A DNA stretch of 64,000 bases from Strobilurus pachycystidiatus (lineage: Eukaryota; Basidiomycota; Agaricomycetes; Agaricales; Physalacriaceae), in assembly GCA_019915135.1 (NCBI GenBank), contig JAHLMK010000015.1, positions 1,116,001 through 1,180,000 of the forward strand, given 5' to 3'. Position numbers and translations under genes: made by a program. The notes beneath the pieces are model-generated. The model did no database searches and was not told the origin of the DNA. It worked only from the letters and a program-made list of their open reading frames with translations. Below, in pieces: positions 23,445 to 35,652 of this stretch. Within the stretch, counting starts at the first letter, position 1, and every line of letters begins with the position of its first letter.

Positions 23445-23529
23445 GACCGGCGGCACAAGCACACAAGCAAAGTCGTGGTCTTATCTGGGGAGAATGCGAG
23501 GAAGGGGCGCAAAGAAATGATCCATGAAC

Positions 23530-23543
23530 AGAGCGGGGTGGTC
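23530..23543. repeat. Left target-site duplication of the non-LTR element
   Basis: AGAGCGGGGTGGTC here is repeated exactly at 26415-26428, directly after an A17 run. This is the signature of target-primed reverse transcription. Confidence 0.8.
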
Positions 23544-23748
23544 GCCGCTCCTTGATCTCCGACCACCATCATCCGGTTTTTTCCCACGGTGAAAAGGCGG
23601 GTGAGCAGAGCATCGGGAGGCTCGTCGCGCATCCGCACAGCTGCTCTCCGCGGCGCTCTCTGCCTACGACAGCTCGGACGACACGGCCCGTCGCCAGGAC
23701 ACACACCGCGGATTTGAAGCCCCGAGAGCTCGGCACCCACACAGGATG

Positions 23749-24000
23749 GAGTCCCTTCCATGGCATATGGGTTCACAGCGGTCTGTACCGACTCGCGCTC
23801 CGCCCATGCGTCGTAGCTCTCGGCCGCACCGGAATGAGTCCCTTCCATGGCATATGGGTTCACAGTGGTCTGTACCGACTCGCGCTCTGTCTGGGTTCTC
23901 GGTCACTGGGTCTCTGCGTCCGGCACTCGGACGTTAAACAGCCGAATGAGTCCTCGCTATGGCATGCAGGTTCGCAGCGGATCTGACCGATTCGCGCTCT
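23749..24000. repeat. Degenerate tandem repeat in the element's 5' part
   Basis: A unit of about 55 bp beginning GAGTCCCTTCCATGGCATAT occurs at 23749 and 23836 (nearly identical) and in diverged form at 23948 (GAGTCCTCGCTATGGCATGC). Spacings are 87 and 112 bp. It is probably part of the retroelement 5' untranslated region. Confidence 0.7.
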
Positions 24001-24297
24001 GTCGGGTCCGTAATTGACGTTAAACTAAGTCACTACCGGTACGTCTGCAGTCTGGTGTGGCGTCTGCAACGACGATAATCTAGTGCATACCCGGTCTGTC
24101 TCGACATACAGTCTCGGCGCTCGTGCCGTCTGGTCCCATGGGCTTGTGGGTTGTCGGTCCTTCTTGGCTTTGTCCAGCTGGATACCTGCTTGCCTCGGTG
24201 GTCGGGGCTAGACGTTAAACTCAGGAGTCCCCTCTGGCTCTGGATTGGGGGAGTAATGCTGGGAACAGTGCGCTCTGCGTCCGTCAAGACGTTAAAC
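23930..24297. repeat. Four copies of the decamer GACGTTAAAC
   Basis: Exact copies at 23930, 24016, 24211 and 24288, with a variant GACCTTTAAAC near 24377. Irregular spacing (86, 195, 77 bp) suggests conserved landing motifs within diverged repeats rather than a simple satellite. Confidence 0.7.
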
Positions 24298-24804
24298 TCG
24301 GCTGTGTAGCCCTCCCTTAGTAAAGGAGGTTCGCATTTGACAAATCAGTCAAGGCTCACTGGCAGGTCCTGGGCATGACCTTTAAACTGTCCTTTGCCAA
24401 ATCCCGGCAGGGTCCCTTCTGGGATAGGCGAACATAATTGGGGGGAACTGCTTATCAAAACCATCCGAGACCGGCGGGTCGTAGGACACCCTCAGCCTGT
24501 TACGTTGTAGCAGTGTGGTTAGTCACTTTGGTGGCGAGACAGAGAGTCCCCATGGGCTGCGGATCCGTACGAGGTGCCAGTCCTCAAACGAAGCAACCAG
24601 GGGGGCAACGGGAAGCCGTGCCGGAGTCGTCGCCTGGGTCAACGCGGTGGGCCGTAGCATGTTGGGGAATAGTCGCCTCAGCATGGCTCGAGAGTACTAA
24701 ATCCTCTGTCGGTTCAGGTATCTGAAATGATACTCTGAGCTTAAGTTGATTCCTGCTGACACTTACCCGTCATATGTGCCCCTGTAAGAAAAATACACGG
24801 ATGA

Positions 24805-26145
24805 GCTAGAAAAGCCGGCACGGGGAAGTGGTGGGCCTCGAAAGAGAACCCTTTTCGGTGGGCATACACTGACGGAGGCTGCATCCACAACGGCGACGAT
24901 GATGCACAAGCAGGCGCTGGGGTCTGGTTTGGCCCAAACGACGTGAGGAATGAATCGTTTAGGATCCCTAAGAACATAACACAGTCAAACCAGACAGCGG
25001 AAACATGTGCGGCCATACGAGCGACTGAAATTGCAAGCAGCCCCCTTCCACTCGATATAAACAGCGACTCCAAATTAGTGACAGATGGGATGTGCAAACA
25101 TAGGCAAAAGTGGGAAGATACCGGATTCATTGGCCGACCAAACGCTGAGGTGACAAGAACCCTGATAGCGAGGCTACGGGAACGAGAGGCAGAGACTACC
25201 TTCAAATGGGTGAAGGGACACGCCGGAATCGAAGGCAACGAAGGAGCGGACAAACTTGCGACCGAGGGGATTGAAAAAACGTCAGCAAACCTAGACCTAT
25301 CTATCCCTTCACAATACAGACTATCAGGCGCCAAGTTGTCGAAGATGACACAAGCACTAGCCTACAAAGCAATCAGAGAATTACGAGGAAAGAGAAACAA
25401 GAGTAAGACGTATCTGAAGCAAATCAATCGACGACGAACTGTGATGATGCTGGACCGCGCAAGGTACGCCGCAAAGGAGATATGCGACAGACTCCCCACG
25501 GACCCCAATTTATGGAAGTCGACAGGACACAAAGACTTCAGCAAACCCATCAGACACTTCATGTGGATGATGATGCATGACGCGTACAAGGTCGGCGACT
25601 GGTGGGAAGGAAAGACAGCAGTCGAACAGAGGGCCCGCTGTGGACACTGTGGCGAGACAGAATCGATGGAACACATCCTTCTTGAATGCGACGCACCAGG
25701 CCAAGAGCTAGTATGGGGCATGATAAAGGAGATATGGACGGGGAAAAAGGACGTACCCTTCCCCAGGATATCCATCGGCATGATACCCGCCTGTGCGACA
25801 GCACGACTCAAAGACCAAGAAGGAAAGGTGCAAGAAGGCGCCACAAGGCTCTTCCGAATCCTGGCATCCGAAGGCGCACACCTGATATGGAAGCTGCGAA
25901 ATGAACGAGTCATCCAACGTGGAGATGGGTCAACGGCGTCAGAGAGAGAAATCAAGAGTCGTCTAAGAACCGCGATCAACTCAAGAATTAAGACGGACCA
26001 AAGATCCGCATTGCGGGGAACCGGGAAACGAAAACTACCGGTCGACGTCGTCTACCAGACATGGGGCGGCGTCCTCCTTTTGGAGAAGAACCTCCCCAGA
26101 GAGTGGATTGGGGAGTCCGAGGTTTTAGTGGGTATGGCATCATGA
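24805..26145 (+). pseudogene. Retrotransposon ORF2 remnant: RNase H domain plus CCHC-like tail
   Basis: Open frame without a start ATG near its beginning, preceded by a stop at 24802. The RNase H catalytic set is complete: Asp in AYTDGG, Glu in NQTAETCAAI, Asp in DINSDSKLVTDG, and the HAGIEGNEGADKLA motif with the last Asp. Downstream is a LINE-type zinc-binding region (ARCGHCGETESMEHILLECD, pattern C-x2-C-x7-H-x4-C), then WKLRNERVI as in other fungal LINE ends. The reverse transcriptase that normally precedes RNase H is missing, so this is a remnant although the RNase H itself shows no lesion. The host could in principle translate it from internal ATGs (about 25088 on). Confidence 0.85.
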
Positions 26146-26428
26146 AGGAGGGTTGTTTTGTTTTTTCTTTTCTCTTATGTTTTATGTCTATGTTTTATGC
26201 GTTCTTTTGGGTTGTTGGTTCATCATGATGTCGAGCCCCACACTTGGAGTGCGTAATGCATTTCCTCGGGGTGTCTAAAAGCCGCTGGGTTGGGAATCCT
26301 AGCATATCACGTGTTATTCAGAGGGTCGACAGAGTCGCCAGTAGATACGGTTCATAGTACCTACTGTATACCGCCGAGAATATCAAGTCACGTCCACCAA
26401 AAAAAAAAAAAAAAAGAGCGGGGTGGTC

Positions 26429-27071
26429 ACAACTTGCCATATTTGAATTCTGCTTCACACCGTCACAGCTGTGCCACGACGGACACTAGAGCAACACATT
26501 TTCCGAGCCGAAAGAGGTCGCCAGCACTAATAAGGTGCGCAACTAATTCTGGAACCAATGTGAGATTCTGGAACCGCGACAGGCATTTGGTTAACTTGCC
26601 CAATCGTTTTGTTCTATACTGGCCACGGTCCGTGCTGATATACTTTGGTACAGGATTCAATCTAACCCACCCTCCGACAGAGGCCGCCAGGAAGAAACCC
26701 AGCTTTTAAATCCTGCCGCTAGCATTTCGACACGATTTTTCTATAGGCGCCTAAGAGTAGAGTCCGAGACGGGTCCATATGTACCCAAGTAATCTTCGCA
26801 CCTGGCCTGCAACGTCAGCGAAGAATCGTAGACAACGGGTACGTAGGTCCGGAATTGCGAACGCTTTGCAGGCCATTGCTCGCGCATATTACAGCACGGT
26901 TCGATCCGTTTGCAATATTATTCCAGGTTTACTGCAGTCGCACAGTCTCGACGGTTGCGTTATGCACTGGGCGGGCGAAATAAGCTACCCATTACTTCGA
27001 ACGACGTGCTCATCCCGCATGAGCAAACGACGGCTCGATGGTCAATCTTTCCATCGCGCCACACATCGAGA
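26429..27071. other. Gene-free sequence right of the retroelement
   Basis: Continuation of the pre-insertion locus. Open frames up to 139 codons overlap on both strands with no motif. I see nothing supportable. Confidence 0.35.
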
Positions 27072-27663
27072 ACTGTAACTGTCAGTGGATTGGCTGGACG
27101 TGCTGATATTCCAAGGTGGTGCATGTGACGGACGAATTGACCTCTGACCTTGGAGCGAAAAGACAGTGATCTACTTGCTTTACAACTCGGAGAGGATGAT
27201 CTGGTCAATGGTACTGCACCACTCAGTCGATGCTCTAGAAGACTTGGGCTAGGCGACGCACCATTGGACAACGCAAGCTGGCTTCTCCCAAGGAACTCTG
27301 GCTTTCCATCAAGCTGAACAATATGGTGGATGTGAGGATATGCTCTACGCATAGATAATTGGGACTGTAAGTGAATTCGCTGGACGTGCTGACATCCCAA
27401 GGGGTTGCATGCACAGTTTGACCTCTATTCGAGCGAATGGACAGTGATTGGTTTGCTTGTGTCGAACTCGGAGAGTACTCATTACAGGACGCCACTGCGA
27501 ACTGGTCAATGGTACTGCAACACTCAGCCGATGTTCTAGGATGGAACTTATGCTAGGCGACGCACCATTGGACAACAGAAATTGGTTTCTCCCAAAGAAT
27601 TCGAGCTTGAAACAAGGTTCCAGCAAGTTGAACAGATGGCGGATTCAAGGATATGCTTTGCGC
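27072..27663. repeat. Direct duplication, two units of about 290 bp
   Basis: Unit A (27072-27352) and unit B (27362-27663) share blocks such as GCTGGACGTGCTGA, GGTCAATGGTACTGCA and GGCGACGCACCATTGGACAA in the same order, with indels and many substitutions. On the minus strand both units keep a similar reading (GRSQLALSNGASPS against GRNQFLLSNGASPS, then LEHRLS and SARPAN), so they may derive from a duplicated exon. No complete gene is apparent. Confidence 0.7.
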
Positions 27664-27886
27664 ACGCGGGAATAAGGATACAGCGTCCTCGTCGTCGATT
27701 GCTGTCGAAAGGCCTCACTGTCAGGGCTCTTCTAGGCAGAATGCAGTGTTTTTTGGCCCACTGGGTCGTCATCGACGACGACGCTGGAGACATCTCGAAA
27801 TCCCAATGCGGCCACTCTGATTCTTTTCCACGCTCTTCCCCACTCCTTCGCTCTTCCATGGAGCAAACTGGCTAGCGCGCGTATTC

Positions 27887-28414
27887 CAGACGTCCCCGTT
27901 CATCGACAACAGCAGAAGCTTGGCTGTAGTGCTCTCCAGGCGCTCGTGACTTGCGCCTCTCGACCCGGGCACCACACAATTCATGTCGCCACCGCGCCGT
28001 CATCTCTGAGGCAGTGATTGGTCCTTAACCAAGCAAGTCTCTGCCCGTCGGGGAAGGACGACGACGAAGAACACATCTCACTCAGACCCCATGACCCCGC
28101 CCACTCCCGGGTCAAGACGTCGGTATCGGACGGTGGAACAGGCTGGTTGGCTTATTACAGACGTCCTCGTCCATTGACAGCAGCAAAATCTTGGCTGCAG
28201 TGCTTTCCGAGCGCTCGTGGCCTGCGCCTCTCGACCTGGACGTCATACAATACACCTACATGCGGAATCCATGTAGCTACCGCGCTGTCATCTCTGAGCA
28301 GGTTGGTCACTAGTACTTAGCGAGCAAGTCTCTGCTCATTGGGGAAGGACGACGACGAAGAACACATCCGGCTCAAACCCCATGACCCCGCCCACTCGCG
28401 GATCAAGACGTCGG
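27887..28414. repeat. Direct duplication, two units of about 250 bp
   Basis: Unit 1 (27887-28123) and unit 2 (28158-28414) share CAGACGTCC, GACAGCAGCAAAATCTTGGC-like sequence, GGGGAAGGACGACGACGAAG and CCATGACCCCGCCCACTC in the same order, roughly 80% alike by eye. No ORF spans them. Confidence 0.7.
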
Positions 28415-28600
28415 ACTGTTCTGTCGCTTTTGTGGGAGAAACGAGCAGAACTCGGTTCATGAAGACCGGCTGAGACAAAGAATCGTATGGTTTTGCCCCC
28501 ACACTGTTATTGTGAGTATCTTTGACCACTGCCATTCTGACCGTATCATAGAGGTCTCACTGGCGGCGTTGAGTTCGTTGCTGTGTTCTCCAGGAACTCT

Positions 28601-28685
28601 CCGAACTTCCAACCACTCCGAACTTCCAAACACTCCGAACTTCCAACCACTTTCAACTTCCAACCACCCCGAAGTATCAACCACA
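28601..28685. repeat. 17-bp tandem repeat, five copies
   Basis: Unit CCGAACTTCCAACCACT; copies 1-3 are nearly exact, copies 4-5 diverge (TTCAACTTCCAACCACC and CCGAAGTATCAACCACA). A minisatellite in a gene-free area. Confidence 0.85.
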
Positions 28686-29113
28686 TTTGTGACAACTCGC
28701 TGACCTCAGGGAGACTTACCACAATGCCAGGACTACCTACCTACTTTACCTTAAATACGAGATGGTAAGCAAAGAACTCGAGTCTTGGTTCAACTCACCG
28801 ATTTAGCCTGAATCACGAACAGGGGATCTAAACTTGGGCTCTCGCACCTTTGTCTGTCCATGTTCTGGGTTTGATGCGTAGGTGGTAATGGATCATGTTT
28901 TCTCAGCTGGGTTCAGAGAATAGATCCAAGCCGCTGCTTCATTTGACATTCTACAGTGAGTTTGACGCGGAGGAACTGCGAATCGCCATTTTTCGAGTGT
29001 CTTTTCTAAGTTGTTGCCAAACACGGCCATTCGAGGCATAAACCTTCTGCGTAAATCTGCACTCTCTCAAACGACATTAGAGACCTACACGACAATTGTG
29101 CCACTTACTCTCG
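28686..29113. promoter_or_regulatory. Upstream region of the BTB gene
   Basis: About 430 bp between the satellite and the BTB start codon. No clear TATA box. Presumed promoter by position. Confidence 0.3.
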
Positions 29114-30257
29114 ATGTCTTTCGTGAATCATACCTCCTGGCAGGGCGGTGCGGGCTCAGGCCGGCAACGCTCTCAGCTTTCCACTGCCAGTGACCTACAA
29201 GAGAGTACGACGGTTTTGTCTTGCAAAGTCAACAAAAAGTGACCCAGGGAACGACAGGCAGTCTCCACGGAACGTCTGCTCCATCGTCTCCTTCATATGT
29301 ACGGATCTTGTTTTCGAGTGCATTTCTGTTCTGCTGATGCTCCTTCAGGCGCCTTACGGGGAATGCGCCACGGACAGTGGGCAACCATCCTACGGCAATG
29401 TCCAGTCGGACAGTTACACAGGCCATCTTAACCCACTGCATCCTCCGCCGCCACTCTCAATGGGTCAATACACATCCAGCTTGGAAAAGTGGGATAAAGT
29501 CGCAGTTTCGCCGTCTACACACCCTACACACCACTCAAGCAGCAGCATCTCTCAGTCGAATGCGACCCAGGCGCCAATCACTGATGCGAGCATCGTAGGC
29601 TTGATTCTCCAGTCGCGCGACTTGGTTTCTTTCCCCGTCCACCGGACGGTCCTTGCCGCTGCCTCGACTAACAATTTTGGCAATTTACTACCACCCAACG
29701 GTTCCGCATCTATTATCCCGGTTGACGACAATTCCGTCATCATATATCTCATCGTTGATGCGGTGTATGCGTCCGCCATGCCTGGCCGCTTTAGGGCTCC
29801 CGGAAATTTGGACTGGGATGCAATGGTCACAGTGCCCTCGCTCTTCCAAGCCATCGGGCGCTTGTCTGCGTACGGCCTAGGTACGACCATTGCCGTCCAC
29901 ACTTCGTGCGCTCTTTATAGACGATTCTGCGAGGAGATACCCAATTCTCCTATGAGCCTGTTTGGGCTCGCTGCGCATCATGGGCTTGAGGACCTTGCTG
30001 TTCTTGCTTCGAGCCATCTTCTTCCGCCGGACATTATTAAGGTGACAAGGGAGAAGCGGGACTATATAGGCGATAGATACTACGACCGCCTACTCGCTCT
30101 ACACGCAAAGCGTCTCGAAGCACTCGAAGGCATCCTCGAACGACCGCCCAATACACATGAGGCCAACCTTTTGTGTACGGAAGACAAGCAGAACATGATG
30201 GTCAAACTTTGGGAGGAAAGTGCCGTGCATGTATTGAAGGAAAGGGCACCTCGTTAG
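29114..30257 (+). CDS. BTB/POZ-domain protein
   Basis: Two-exon model: exon 1 from ATG 29114 (MSFVNHTSWQGGAGSGRQRS, then LSTASDLQESTT) ends at a GTTTTG donor at 29213. Exon 2 starts at 29349 in phase (APYGECATDSGQPSYGNVQ). A Ser/His/Pro-rich linker leads to a BTB-like core from about residue 120: DASIVGLILQSRDLVSFPVH, RTVLAAAS, IIYLIVDAVYA. A helical C-terminal part follows (SLFGLAAHHGLEDLAVLASS, then AKRLEALEGILERPP). BTB proteins of this kind are numerous in agaricomycetes, and some serve as cullin-3 adaptors. The partner here is unknown. Reading through the intron gives the same C-terminus from a non-ATG start, so the splice is what fixes the start. Confidence 0.75.
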
Positions 30258-31390
30258 TTGGTCCAATCATTAGCAAATGGTTGCTTACCATGAATGCCAC
30301 TTAGATTTCTCTCCTCCCTTTATCGTCAGCCTTATGAGAGCCTATTCCGACAGCTTCAGGATCCACTGTCCTCTGTGCTCGAGCAACTTTAGCCGCAGGC
30401 TGTCGGAGGTGGCTGAACAGTGGTCCAACGTCAAAGTAGTTCCTTCAATGCTTTCCCTCAATCCAGCTAATCCACTCTCAAGTGCACGATCTGAGAGCTT
30501 GTCATCGATTTGAAAGACTTTTTGGACAAAAAAGCACCCGTGTGAAGTGTGTACTGTAGTCTATCCATCGTGTATCCTTCCTGTCCATTCGGGTCGCCGT
30601 GTCGTCTTCATAGTTCGGTTTGCTAGCCTTTTCGCATCCATAGCCTGCAGCTTCTAAGCAGTATACGTAGCTTTGTCGTCCAGGGATATTATAAATACCT
30701 GATTGCAGCACCCTGTAACGCCCCTACGACTCGATGGTCACCCCCTTCTGCGAAAGGGTACTTGCTCTGCAGGAGCAAGTTATAGCGTGAGAGAAGACCG
30801 TACGACAATATCGACCTGAGACGACCGCAGACATCGAAAATTGGAGAAGAATTCGGATGCTCCGATGTCGTTTAGCATGGCGGTTGAGAGCGAAGACGGG
30901 CAAACGAGAAGGGCTGGTTGACGCCAAGAAAGCTCTGCGGGACTGCGACTTACCTGATTGGGGATGGTCAAGTGAGGTCAGTTTTGATGACATTGACATT
31001 GACATTGACAACGACAATATGACATAGACGATGGTGGGTCATATGGCTCTAACTTACCTCCGCGGCTCCGCCAGCGCACAGAGATTCCGCGCGCGCGAGC
31101 TGTGCCGAATTCATTTCTCAACGAGCCTATAGGTCGCTCAACGCAATACCGTCATATAGTTTACTGGAGGAAGTCAAACTTCCTGTGAACTTACAAAATA
31201 AACAATGAGAGGTAAACGAATACATACAGAAAGTGTAGCTAGTAAAAATGCGATAGGAAAACCTCTAAGAATACAGATGTAGCTCATAACACGGGTATAG
31301 CTGAAGGGAGTACATATGAAGCGAAAACAAACGAACAGAACACTAATGTAGATCCTAGGCAAGTGAATAGAAACTGTAGAAGTCATAACT
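30258..31390. other. Gene-free spacer with a GACATT microsatellite
   Basis: 1.1 kb between BTB and transcription-factor genes. A short GACATT repeat lies at about 30989-31004. A minus-strand frame begins MSSKLTSLDHPQSG with a consensus GTAAGT donor, which could be the first exon of a small gene, but I could not find a convincing continuation. Confidence 0.35.
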
Positions 31391-34300
31391 TCAATGAGGG
31401 TAGAAGTTTCCGCCAGACGTTTCCTGTGTCCAGTACTGTTGCTGCTGCTGCTGTGAAGGCGGATGATTCGGCCACTGCGATTGCGACTGATAGATATTGG
31501 TCTGCGACTGAGGAGGGTATCTTTCGACATCGACGCTTGGCTTCGCGTCCGCCATTGCTTCCGGAGAGTACGAGCCCGATGTTTCATTCGCAAATGTGTT
31601 CTGGTATCCTGATGCCGGCTCATAAGAATAATAGCTTTGTGAAGACGCTGAGATAGGACCACTCTGCGACTGAGGACTGGGATATGTCGGTGTGGTGGTC
31701 GTGGTTACTGTATACGGAGAGCTTGCGCTAGAGAGAGGTCCACTTGTCGTTGCATACGGGCTATTCGAAGGTGGATACGGACTCTGCGCAGGAGCATATG
31801 CTTCAGCGGACGCTGTATAGCCACGCTGAGAGTCATAGGAACTTGCACGGTCATATATCACGGTCGACTGCGATGCAACGCCATAGGTTCCTGCAAGCGG
31901 CTGCGATTGCGACTGAACTGTGGGGCTATGTGCTGGCGGAAGTCCCGTATGATATTCGGCGACCGTGTATCGACGGGCCAGCGGTGCTTCTGGATGAGGA
32001 CTGTTGGCAGCAGGGAAAGGAGGGTAAGACGCATCCGGAGCGGAATCGCGTCTGGGCACAACCCTGGAGTCCACAGACTGCGAAAGAGATGAAGATCGAG
32101 AACGGTATCTTTCTGAATCTAGATGAGACATGGCGCTCAACGGAGATGGGACAGCAGAGCTAGAGTCGTGGTGGATTTGAAGAGGAGGAGTTTGGTACGA
32201 CTGGGTCGAGACAGCAAGAGTAGAGTCTTGGGGCAGTTGCGCACGATCAGTAAGTATTGGACTAGGTGGGGAAAGCCTGCGTCGTGTGACAGGGCTCTCA
32301 TCCTTCGTCGTTCTGACTCGGATGCCAACAGCAGGATATGGCGATTTCTTGGGCTTTTTCGACTTCTCCTCTTTCCGGAGCGACGGACTGGTGAATCTCG
32401 GGAAGACTTGCGGCTCGTCGCGGAAAGATGAGAGTGGCGATGGTGCAGAAGTAACGGAGTTCTCTGATACTGACGGAGGCGGAAGGAGGTCGTCGAAAAC
32501 GGGTTGAATCTGCTCTTCCGTCGAGTAGTCAAAAATATTGTCTTGCTCTTCTTGACCTTCATTCGTTTCGTCGGCTTCTTCGTCAACATCGATGTGTTTC
32601 CGTTTCAGATAAGGGCCCATGGCGCCGCGAGCATTGACCGCTTGCTGTTTCAGCTCGGTGAGAAGCTGCAAAACATCCCCAACCGAGACGGCGTGAGAAC
32701 CTCCCATTCCGCTACCGCCACCAAGTTTGCTCCAGTGATGTTGGTCCTGGAATATCTCGAACGCGAGGTTCAGCGCCTCCTCCGCAGCTGTTGCCATGAC
32801 AGGCATGGTCTGTTTAATAGCCGCATGGGCACAGACAACGGCCGCGTCGAACAGGATTCGGGTGACTGGATAAAGATCAAACAATGCCGACGACAACGAC
32901 GAGGCGCTAGGCATGCTCTCCCTGCCCTGGCCCTTCCAGACCGCATTCAGCATACTACAGGCCCGGATAATTAGATGGGCCGCGTTAACTGAACCGCAGG
33001 TAGCCTGGTGGGGAGCCGGGACAGTCTCGGAAACGCTGGCATGCTTCCGCAAGAACGGCATGTAGACTTTCAGGATGAGACGCTGGGCGGTGATTACCAC
33101 TTCGCAGCGCTGGGAGGCGAGAATTGGATCGACTGAGGACAGGTCGATGGTTGACTTCTCGAGTCGGTAGTATGGTGGAAGATCTTCCAGCCATCGTGTC
33201 ACTTCGGCCTCCATGGACGCTGCCTGGTCGATACTGTAGCCATAGCCGTTCTTCGAGGCAAACGAGGTGGCGCTGCCGTAATTGAACAGACTGGTACTAA
33301 GCTCCGAGGCACACATTCGCCGCTGAATAGTCCGAACCAGGAGGGCGAGTCTAAAACAGTCAGTTCTCCAGAAATAACGTTCAGCGACCGACACACCTGC
33401 ATTTTACACGGAAATGCTGGAAGCCATGACGGCTATAATCTGAGGCCATGTCCAAGTCTTGTGGTACCGGTATCGTGGTAGACACCGGCGAAAAGACCCT
33501 CTCGTCGACATCGCCGACGGGCATCTTGGTGTTGAAGTCGTCACCAATGAGCGGCTCATGGCCCAACGCGTCAGAGACGAAACTATCATACAATGTGGCG
33601 TCAGTTGCGTGGCGCAAAGTAGACTGCATGGAAGGCACATACACGTCATAGTAAAGCACGTCCCACCATACACGTCTTCTCATTTCCGCATCATAGAGAT
33701 TTGAGATGGCCCTAGGTTGGGCAGGAGAAACTACCTCGGACTTGTTAGAGTTCTTGGGCTTCTTCGCCGATCCCGAAGCATCAGGTAGGACAAGAATTTC
33801 GTGGGGATCCTTTCCCAAGCCCATCTTCCTCGCGATGTTGACCATTTTACCAACCTGTTGCTTCCGTGTCAGGGAAAAAAGGTCACAAAGGAGAGAAAGA
33901 CATAGCTACCAGAGGAAAGACGAGTGCAGCGACGCCGCTAAAATTACGCGTCCTGTCGTTCGGTCTATCACAATCCTTGTCTTTCTTTCGTTTGCTGGTG
34001 GTACCGCCATCTATTGAATGACCAAGGTACGTGTCCGTAGTCTCGAGAGAGACATGTCCAAGGCCGCCCTTGACGAGAAAAGCGACCTGGAACAGGCAAG
34101 TCACCAGATAATCCAAGCCGACCTCTTCCGCGGTTTTCGCCTTAGTCTTGACATTGACCGTAAGCCCACGCTCATACTCGGCGAGTGCTTGCACACTCAG
34201 GCGATACCAATACTCCGCATCGAGATACGTCCCCGAAGAAGACCCCCTGCTTGAAGGTCCACAAGGCGGATACGAATCAATGATCATCGCATCGCCATTT

Positions 34301-35652
34301 GTGTTGGACACTTCGCGTGAAGCTTCCAGGGCACCTAACGCTAATGCAGCGCAGACCGCACCGAAAAAGGGCACTCCTTCGACCTTGACACAAGGATCCG
34401 AGCCATCTTGCGCGGGGAGAGCCGAAGACGGGGTGAAAGGTGGTAGAGGGTTACCGATACTCATACGCGGCATGGGGTACGAGTCTCGTGTTGACTCCGT
34501 ATCTCGACGATTGCGACCTTTGATCTTGTCCTTGTCGCGATCGCGGTTCTTTGAGGTTCCGGGCGACGAGGGAGAGAAAGGTGCAGTCTTGTACGAGGTC
34601 GCCACCATTCGAGAGGCGCGTGCACGGAACTGCTTCCAGTTGATGGAAGGATACGTGTGAAACGTGGACTGCTCGGCCAGCGAAAGGAGCGAGGAGAGAG
34701 AATCAGGACCAGCGCCGGATGACTGATTGGGAGGGAGAAGATTCAGCAGAGCTTGCGTAACTACCGGTTTCAATTGTGTAGCTTGGGAATCTGCAGGGGG
34801 AGGATGGCTGGGGAATGGCAAATTGGCGGGGTTATGAGGTCGTGTTGCTGAAAGATAATACAGAGTCGTGGGAGGGAGAGGCTTCGTGTTGCGAGAGTGT
34901 ATAGACAGTTCTGCTAAGTTGGGTGAAGAACTCTCCTGAGGTTCTATGTCGGAGGCAAAGGAAGGGGGGTGGGATTCAATCTTGACACCATTCAGCGCAG
35001 ATGCATCTGTCCAGAAACTCGAGCATTGCAGGGAAATGCGGGTGGTGACGTCGAGGTGATCCAGCCATATGTGTGCGACGTCGTCTAAGGAAAGGGCGAG
35101 AGAAGTATAAGGGAGTGACGATGGGGGGTTCTGGGCGACGTCGGAGGACGTCGAAATGGATGCGGCTATGCCGGCATTGGGCGGTGGCTGCGGCGGCGGC
35201 CACGAATTGGATGTGGGGAAGGAGGAGGAGAACTGGCCCGACGTCATCTGAGCCAGGAGCGTTTCGACTTGTATGAGACGGTTGTTCAAGGAGTGTAGAT
35301 CCCTGTGTACGCGTGTCAGAACAGGAGGCGTAGAAGGCAAATAGGGCCAGGAACGCACACTTTCTCAGCCGCTGCTGGGGAGTATATACACCTTACAGTA
35401 GTATCGCGTTTGACGCAGCTCCCACAAGGATTCCGCCTGTCGCATTTTAGTTTGAGGCGCTTGCACTGAAAATCGAACGATGAGTTGGCGGAGGGAGGCG
35501 TGATAGTCGATGGAAAGCACCTCTGCGCACACGACGGTGATACGAGAGCGGACCTGACTGTATGACATTCAGCGCGGCGGGAATCGCGGAAGGCGGGATA
35601 CATACGGCGTCGCCGACGTTGACGGCTGGTTTTGGGACGACTCAGAGTCCAT
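31391..35652 (-). CDS. Zn2Cys6 fungal transcription factor with fungal-specific regulatory domain
   Basis: Start MDSESSQNQPSTSATP at 35652; introns split the zinc cluster. Joined sequence CAECKRLKLKCDRRNPCGSC continues VKRDTTVRC, giving C-x2-C-x6-C-x5-C-x2-C-x8-C exactly. A coiled coil follows (LNNRLIQVETLLAQMTSG). The middle homology region lies in the 34.9-33.0 kb part: FFGAVCAALALGALEASREV, YWYRLSVQALAEYERGL, LVTCLFQVAFLVKGG, then exon NIARKMGLGKDPHE, and the RRRVWWDVLYYDVYVPSMQS signature of PF04082-type domains. The C-terminal 300 residues are Ser/Pro/Gln-rich with QQQQQQQ near the end. Nuclear regulator. The regulated pathway cannot be told. About 1200 residues. Confidence 0.88.

Larger units (their letters stand above)
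23544..26415 (+). mobile_element. Internally deleted non-LTR (LINE-type) retrotransposon insertion, about 2.87 kb
   Basis: Boundaries come from a 14-bp exact target-site duplication (23530-23543 and 26415-26428) and a 17-base A run (26399-26415) at the 3' end. The 5' 1.2 kb is non-coding and carries short repeats, including four copies of GACGTTAAAC. The 3' half encodes an RNase H domain and zinc-finger-like tail typical of the end of a LINE ORF2. Gag-like ORF1, endonuclease and reverse transcriptase are absent, so the copy lost its middle before or after insertion. Ordinary 5' truncation would not leave the 5' repeats in place if those are element sequence, which I infer from the duplication bracketing them. 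Confidence 0.75.

Noticed and set aside
24741..25334. Minus-strand 197-codon frame
   Set aside because: Antisense shadow of the RNase H frame, which carries the conserved catalytic residues.
30724..31017. Possible first exon MSSKLTSLDHPQSG with GTAAGT donor
   Set aside because: No convincing downstream exon or product could be built.
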